Of a DNA stretch of 48,316 nucleotides, positions 41,770 through 48,316 are shown one piece after another. The stretch's first letter is position 1. Each line of letters starts with the position of its first letter. Origin of the DNA: Alectoria sarmentosa (lineage: Eukaryota > Ascomycota > Lecanoromycetes > Lecanorales > Parmeliaceae); contig WOGZ01000256.1 in assembly GCA_009733775.1 (NCBI GenBank), positions 1-48,316 of the forward strand, in the 5' to 3' direction. The position numbers and the translations under genes are program-made. A model generated the notes under the pieces. That model was not told the origin of the DNA. It worked only from the letters and a program-made list of their open reading frames with translations, and did not search any database.

Positions 41770-44690
41770 ACGTATAAAGAGGGTAAATCCTACGGCAAGC
41801 TTTTTTAGCATATTTATAATCTGTGTCAATGCTTGGCACAGGGGCGTGCCTGCAACGCACACCGTATTGAGACTGTATAGGTACTGTCATTAGATACAAT
41901 CGTAGCTGAATAGAAATAATAATTTATGACAATACCACAAGCATTAATTCAGGTTAATTGATATTTGCAGATGTACGATATAAGGCTTGAAACGATTTCA
42001 ATTAAATAGCGCGTTTTTAATGTAAAGCAATTACAAAACTAATTATAAAAATTGAATTAAAATCGTTTAAAACCCATTTTATTCAGACGCTAAGCTTCAT
42101 AACTTAAAGTTGTTTCATTAATGATAAATATATTATTAAATTATTTCTTATTTGATTTCGATCGAGTGATATTCGTAATTTGTAAATTCGTGAATAAAAT
42201 AACTTATAAATTCGTAACTTGTAAATTTGTTGAATTTTGTAATCGCGACTTTTCTTATATATTGAAAATTGAATATATTGCGCGTACATTAATATAATTT
42301 TTATAATAGCTTTATAAATTCAAGTTTTTAAAACTAGCATAAAGTTTGAAATTATATAAATGTATATAAAAAAGATAATAAGTTTAAACAGTCATTTAGC
42401 GTATATTTTCTCTTTATTAAGCGTATAATTTTATAATTATTCGACGTATACTTTCTCAAATCGAATTAACTAATATTAAAACGTTAATTAAATAAAATAA
42501 GTTTCGCGCGAAGATAATCGCGGGGATTTTTAATAGTAACAATGCAATAATAAAGCAAGTTTTTTTAAATTTCTTTTTGTAAAATAACGACATTAAACGA
42601 TTTCAAATCGTCGAATAATGAGATTTTTCAATTATTTTTTTATAATTGCATTTGATTAATTAATAAGCTTTTTTAATTGCTATTAAAAATACGCTTATCG
42701 TATTTAAATATACATTATCTATCAACTACTTAATAACTTATAATTGAAAAAAATTGAATGTAATTTCGTTGTCTTTTATATATATTAATGTAATTGTAAA
42801 TCTTTCATTTTTATTTCGTCGTTATAATAATTGTTGCATAATTTATACACTTTTTTATATAATATTTTATATAATATTTTATATAATATTTTATATAATA
42901 TTTTATATAACATTTCTTTCTTTTATAATAATAATTTTTATAATCTTAAAAAATTTATCAACAATAATTATATTCTTTTAATTAGTTATTTGATTAATCG
43001 TAATTATTATCTTTTATCGTTATTATCGTAATACGTGCTTAAATTCAAATAATTCGCATTTAATAAAGTTTTTAAAAGTTTATATACGAGTACGTTTCTT
43101 ATTTTTCGCTTTTGAAAATCGATTTAAAAGCTTAATAATAGTGAGTTCGTTAATATATAAAAGTTCGATTGCATTATTATATTAAGCGATAATATTAATA
43201 TTATTATCTTTATTAAATCGTTAATGAAAATAAATATTTTCAAACTTTAACATTTTTATTATCTCTTGCATTCGCTATTTTATAATGTGCGTATATAATA
43301 ATTTTATAATAATAATAAAGATTTTGATATATGATTATATATCGTGATTAATAATTTTTAAATATTGAAATAACATTTATTTAAAAATAAACGACGAGAC
43401 TTTAATATAAAGATTTCGAAAAATAATCTTTTTGAGATCTTTAAAAAGGCGCATTTTAATTTTATCAAATTTGATTTTATACGCATAGCGTTCGTTTATA
43501 AACATTTTATTAATAACCTTATTCACAATTTTAAAGTTATTAATAAATAACTTATTTAATTTATTTTTCAACTTCTCATTATTTAATTTCCCTCGCGAAA
43601 TCGCGCGATTATTAAAATGTAAGTTTTAATTAATTTAAAAGATCACGAATTTCTTTTTTCGAATAATTAAATAATTAACGATATAATTGATTATAAATAA
43701 GTATTTATTTAAATAATTCGTTTATAAAACATTTTATTCGTGATCGAATTTCTTTTCGATTTTTGTATATATAATACGATTAAAATTCTTTTTAAAAATG
43801 TTGAATTTTTTTTAATTATCAAAATATTTATTGCAATTTATAATAATGTTATTTTTTATATATTAAATATAAAGTATATGCGCTGCGTTTGAAAAGATAA
43901 TAACATATGCATTAATTAATGCTTTTTAATCGTTCGTTAATAACACTTTTGAATAAAAGATATTAAGTTCATTATATAGCGCTTTAAATTGTTTTATAAC
44001 TTATACGTAATTTAAAATATATTTCGATTTCATAAAAATAAAGCTCACATAAAAGAAGCTATTAAGAATTATAATTTTAATAATCACAAAGAGAGAAAAC
44101 TTATATTTATTCGTTTTATATATCGCGTTTAATATTAGCATCTCGTGATTAAATTTTAAAATCTTTTATAACGATTTTCGATAAAAGAATAAAAATTTCA
44201 TTTTTTATATAATTGCATTTTTAATTATACGCATAAATTAATTCTTTCGATCGTATAATTGTTATATCAAAATTTATATCGAAATCATTAATTTAAGCGC
44301 TTCGCTTTTGGTTTTTAATTTAATATTATAATCGTTTTACGATTTAATAATCGAATTTTCTTTATTGATATTAAAACGCAAAAACGAGATTTTTTTTTTG
44401 ATTTAATATCAAAACGTGTTTGATTAATAATAATATTTTAAGCTTTTTAAGTTATAACGATTTTTTATATTATCGAATAAGATTTAAATAAAATATAATC
44501 GTGATTGTATATAAAATTCACTATTATAAAAGTTTAACTTATTTGAATTTCGTTTATTTTAATACGTTAAACGATGAAATTGAAAAAATAATCGATCAAT
44601 CGATTAGAAATAATTCGTTTGCTCGTATTTTTTTTTCTTTTTTTTCTTTTCATCACAATCACAGCGAATTCACGCCTTTTTGATGATTTT
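41770..44690. repeat. AT-rich RIP-type block
   Basis: This is roughly 2.9 kb of very high A/T content with no sustained coding frame. The few remaining C and G bases sit mostly in CpG (TCG, CGA, CGCG), while CpA and TpG are scarce. That is the signature expected when RIP converts C in CpA and other non-CpG contexts to T over repeated DNA. The original element, probably a transposon, can no longer be recognised by eye. No inverted or long terminal repeats were found at the edges. The flanks return to normal composition within tens of bases. Confidence 0.75.
42857..42915. repeat. 12-bp tandem repeat in the AT-rich block
   Basis: There are four perfect head-to-tail copies of ATATAATATTTT (42857-42904), then an imperfect fifth copy (ATATAACATTT). 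Confidence 0.9.
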
Positions 44691-45530
44691 ATCTTTTTTG
44701 AAACGTTTTATGAGATTTTTGACGACGGCATAGTTTTGAGGATTTGCATGTTGCTGTACGCATAAAATGAGAGCATCAAAATCGATATTCGTTCAGTCGT
44801 TAAAAAGAGGATTCAGGGTCATTATAATATAGGAAAAAAGGTGTGTGTGTGAATGATGTTTTATGAAGCGCGAGATCTTGAAGAATCTCGGCTTTACTTC
44901 GGGTACGTGCGGGGTTTATATTTTATTTGATTAACGCTTTGATATCAATTAACCCGATTTGGGGGGGGTATACGTCGAACAATCATGAGGGTATACGCCT
45001 AACAGAGAGGGGGTATACGCCTAAAAGAGAGAGGGTATACGCTGAATGGTTGCCTAAGTCTACCGAATTATGTAGGAGGGAGGACTGCTATATGTACCTA
45101 GGCAGGAGTACCTGCGCTAGGCTCAATGGGGCATAGTCGGTGTCAAGGTTGGTGTGTGTCAAGGGTACGCTCGTAACACAAGTGGAAAAATGCAGCGAAG
45201 ATTTTTATTTTGTTTTTATTTTGCGCACGTTACGGTTTTTAAACGGTCCTTGAGATTCTAGCAGTGTTGAGTGAGCTTGTGATTTAAACTGTATTGAATA
45301 TATGCAACGGTGTCAAGGACTTCACACCGTACTAGTACCAAACCCATACGGGGTGCCCAATTGCAGGCCCGCCCGTAAGGTAGGACGCATCAACTCATAA
45401 CATTTTTGTCCTGTAACCTAAACATCTTCCCACAATTTGCAACCAAGTCTACTACTGTTAGAACGAGTCCCAAAACGATAAATTAAAGCTATACAGAGGT
45501 CTCGGCACGTGTCTTACCCCCTTAATCGTT
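44691..45530. other. Transition zone with tandem GGGTATACG repeats
   Basis: The AT-rich block gives way to normal composition here. Four copies of a 22-23 bp unit beginning GGGTATACG lie at 44966-45041 (listed separately). No gene was recognised. The last 150 bases before 45531 are the likely promoter of the island gene. Confidence 0.5.
44966..45049. repeat. 22-bp tandem repeat, four copies
   Basis: GGGTATACG starts at 44966, 44989, 45011 and 45033, a spacing of 23, 22 and 22 bases. Each copy except the first continues CC/CTAA-like and AGAGAG. The GTATAC core is palindromic. Confidence 0.85.
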
Positions 45531-46855
45531 ATGCCTCTCCCTTATAGTCCCGCTGCTAAGGCCAAAGCCGATACTAACCTCCAGGTGGCTTATACCATAA
45601 GCCAAAACGAATCGATCGAGCTCAAGAAAAATTACAAGGCCCGCCAAAACGAACGCGACGTCATCCATGAGCAAAGGACGGCCCAGTTACTTTCTGGCGT
45701 AGAAGGAAGAAGGAAACAAGCCGATGCGAACGCGCACATCGCGCTATTGAAGGTCCAAGAGCTCTCCGAAGAGCTTCAGAAGTGTAAAGATGAATTGTTC
45801 AACCTCCAGCCTCCGAATCCAGTAGCCGACACACACATTAGCGCCGAATGGGACGCATTATGCTCAAGCATCACGACTTGGATCGACGACCAATCTGGTG
45901 GAGTTGAGGATCTTCGGACTCAACTCCGGGAGCTAAGTGCAAACAACAAACTTAGTAAAGCTCTCGCTGAGTACTGGGGCGAAGACAGACAGCTCATTGC
46001 CAACCACTACTCCCAGAGCTCCAATATCCTTGATGAGATACTCCGGTACAACATCCACTGTTTTCTAGAAGCCACAGTCTTCGACGATCGTGTCTACATG
46101 GTGGGTCTTTCTCGACCCGAGGCGCGACTCCTCTTCAAAATCGAACGAGAAATGGCCAAATTGGAGCCACGACGAGGTAAGAAAGTATTGTCCCTCTCTT
46201 ACTGGTCCCAGTTTGCTACCCCGAGTTCCTCCCATTATGAATTAACATCCACACGCTAGACCCCTCCGATATCGGGCTCTGGCGCTCAGAGGCTCTCGCC
46301 GCTCTGTCGTCCAGCGCAGGCTTCAGCACTTCCCTGAGAGAGAACGCCCAAAAGATCAGGCAAGAAGCCAGCGAGATCCTCGAGCCGCTCCTCCAACGCC
46401 GAGCCTCCAGCGCCATGTCCACTTTCGACCGCGACATCATCATGCCCGCGATCCGGCTCGCCAGCACGCTGCGCCAATCAACGGCAAACTACCACTTTGT
46501 CTTCCGCGTCGCCTCGAACAAACACGAGGAAAACCGACCCGCGTTGCGAAAACCGGGGATAGGCTTGCAGCTATACAAGAGCGATCTGGAAGCCATCGAT
46601 GTGCTGGATGTGGGATCGGGGATTACGTTGAAGAAAGGACGGAATTACGAGGAGGCGAGCGATGGGAGGATCGCGAACAGTATTCTGGTGGTACACCCGG
46701 CGCTTTACCGCGAGAGTGCGACCGAAAGGATCTTGGTGAGCAGACAGCTCGTTCTTGCTGAGTTGCTGAAGCCGCCGCAGCGGAGGGGCCAAGCGAGAGA
46801 TGTGGAGGGGAGTAGGGGGTTGTTTGATAAACTGGGCCTCAAGTTCACCTCGTAG
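45531..46855 (+). CDS. Conserved Dothideomycete-type hypothetical protein, 413 aa
   Basis: There are two exons, 45531-46176 and 46260-46855, separated by an 83-bp intron (GTAAGA, ATTAAC branch site, GCTAG) with matching phase. The start MPLPYSPAAKAKADTNLQVA is the first ATG after the promoter. Residues about 25-95 form a charged coiled coil (ESIELKKNYKARQNERDVIH, KVQELSEELQKCKDEL). A globular helical part follows (EWDALCSSITTWIDDQSGGV, YWGEDRQLIANHYSQSSNIL, LRYNIHCFLEATVFDDRVYM, SDIGLWRSEALAAL, RDIIMPAIRLASTLRQST). No signal peptide or membrane segment is visible. I recall similar unnamed proteins in plant-associated Dothideomycetes; no function is known. It is the only gene on a roughly 3-kb GC-normal island between two RIP-type blocks, a setting where lineage-specific genes are common. 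Confidence 0.7.
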
Positions 46856-47017
46856 ATGCAATTGGTGAGCTTTACGCTCTCTGTCGTATGAGCGGACACG
46901 GAAACTACGACCCCGGGCACTTGGTAGTTTTTGTATGCTTCGGGAGTCAGTGGGGCATGGCCTTTGGCTCGGGACCCCAGTTTGGCCTTAGCTCTAAGCG
47001 GGCCTTACTCATGAATG

Positions 47018-47068
<51 letters not shown>

Positions 47069-47640
47069 GCTAACGGCAAAATCGCCCAGGGTCCTCTACC
47101 TATGTTCTCAAGCCGAAGCTCCGCCCTTTCGAGCACCATTGGTCTACAGGAGACAGAGACAAGGCCATCGACAGTATTCTCGCATCCTCTACCGCAATTT
47201 GAACCCCGCGAACGCAACTACTGATGTTCTGCCGAGAGCCTTGCATTGCTGCAACAACGAGTAGAGCACTCAAACCGCAGGCCCAAATTCACTACACATA
47301 CCGCTTTGTCGATCTCTGTTTCATCGTATATGTGTCTTTTAGAGAGTCACATTTCATTGAGTAGCGTCAGTCACCTCAGTAAGTGAGCGACTAGCCAGAG
47401 TTCTTATAGGTCAAAAAGCGCTTTTGAATCGTTATACCATCATGCGTAGCCGTCATTGTTAATGAAAATGTAATTCGTAACACTGTAAGATATTTTCTAT
47501 GAGACCAGCTTGGGGCTTAACTAAATTTTGCAGCGAAAATACACGTGAGCTCGGTTGAGAGGATTAATCGTTGATGGACTAGGCGAGAGTAATGCTTAAT
47601 AAATTCTTGACCTTGACACTTGATTATAAGCCCTTCGCTT
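46856..47640. other. Intergenic; holds an ACT microsatellite
   Basis: This is the 3' flank of the island gene, running into the next AT-rich block. Besides the microsatellite at 47018-47065 nothing was recognised. Confidence 0.45.
47018..47065. repeat. Trinucleotide microsatellite (ACT)16
   Basis: There are sixteen uninterrupted copies of ACT (48 bases). Open frames that cross it encode poly-Tyr or poly-Thr and are artefacts. Confidence 0.95.
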
Positions 47641-48316
47641 TAGCAGTAATAAATAACATCAACAAACACATATATAAACAAAAGATAACTTAATAATTTA
47701 TGCAATTTTCAATAAAAATTAAACTAAAATATTCGTTTTATTATAAATTTACAATATTATAAAAAAAACATTTTTAAAAAATAGAAAATTACTATATTTA
47801 TACGAATACGCTTTATTAAAAGAATTTAATAAAAACATTTTTTTAACAAATTTACGATATAAATTATTGCGTTTAATAAATTATTTTTTTTCGCTTTTAT
47901 TATTATAATAAAAAACGTTTAAATAAAAATATTTAAATTAATAATTAAATTCGTAACTTTCGAATAATCGAAATTAAAAATTATATTTAATTATCTCAAA
48001 AAAGCAATCGAATTAACAATTAAAATTAATTAATTAAACGAACGTCGAAATAATTACGCTGAAAAGAATAAAAAAAATTAATAAAAAAAAATACGATATC
48101 GTTTAAATATAATAAAAATGTTAATTACGTTTTTATTATTATTATTCGATTTATTAAAATTATTTCTAATAAAATTAATAAAATAAATTTATTTGATTTC
48201 GAATATCGAAATTATAAATCGAAAAAATATAAATAATATAAAATTTAAGCTTTTTAATTATATTATAATACGAAATAAAATTAAAACTTTTTAATTTATA
48301 TTATTTATAAAATAAT
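47641..48316. repeat. AT-rich RIP-type block, continuing beyond the window
   Basis: The composition matches 41.8-44.7 kb: almost all A/T, and residual C/G mainly as CpG. No open frame is worth reporting. It runs to the window edge and its full size is unknown. Confidence 0.7.

Noticed and set aside
42754..43571. Open frames of 60-75 codons in the AT-rich block
   Set aside because: They consist almost only of Ile, Asn, Lys, Phe, Tyr and Leu, as expected from A/T-rich non-coding DNA.
47005..47224. Poly-Val, poly-Thr and poly-Tyr open frames
   Set aside because: They are produced by the ACT microsatellite.

Overview
The window is nuclear DNA of a filamentous ascomycete, most likely a Dothideomycete. 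The genes carry many short introns (about 44-170 bp) with GTRNGT donors, CTRAC-type branch points close to the acceptor, and YAG acceptors. The gene set is fungal: NADPH oxidase, Boi/Pob1 scaffold, MIZ/SP-RING protein, Dsk2 ubiquilin, acid sphingomyelinase and DUF6594 membrane proteins. Normal-GC gene blocks alternate with very AT-rich blocks of the kind left by repeat-induced point mutation (RIP). No tool was run. Exon structures were worked out by reading frames, splice signals and intron phase by eye, and all family names come from recognition, not a search.

Layout. 1-130 is the edge of an AT-rich block with small tandem repeats. 900-8,100 is a gene-poor stretch with an intact six-exon DUF6594 gene (908-2572, minus), a small two-exon hypothetical gene (3697-4270, minus), a decayed DUF6594 pseudogene (5473-6503, minus) and a frameshifted small secreted-protein gene (7306-8087, plus). 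8,850-20,000 holds a 190-aa hypothetical protein, a NoxA-type NADPH oxidase (minus), a DUF7727-like membrane protein, Dsk2 (minus) and a 667-aa conserved hypothetical protein (minus). 20,144-22,332 is a triple-RRM Nam8/Csx1-type RNA-binding protein (minus). 24,390-27,662 is a Boi/Pob1 SH3-SAM-PH scaffold (minus), divergent from a SUMO-ligase-like SP-RING protein (28,724-32,242, plus). Then come a hidden 102-aa two-exon gene, a 523-aa coiled-coil/repeat protein (minus), a second DUF6594 gene (36,601-38,086, minus) and a secreted saposin-B/sphingomyelinase (38,913-41,346, minus). 41,770-44,690 is an AT-rich block. 45,531-46,855 is one two-exon gene on a GC-normal island, and from about 47,640 AT-rich sequence runs to the end.

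The genes are mostly unrelated housekeeping, growth and polarity genes and not a cluster. Nox, Boi and Nam8-type proteins act in polarised growth and RNA control, but nothing in the layout ties them together. The theme that does recur is the DUF6594 family. There are three same-strand copies: two with readable structures and one relic with TAG stops that fit CAG to TAG change. Several genes had to be rebuilt across frames: the 102-aa gene, the 170-aa gene, and the first DUF6594 gene, which needs a GC-AG intron.
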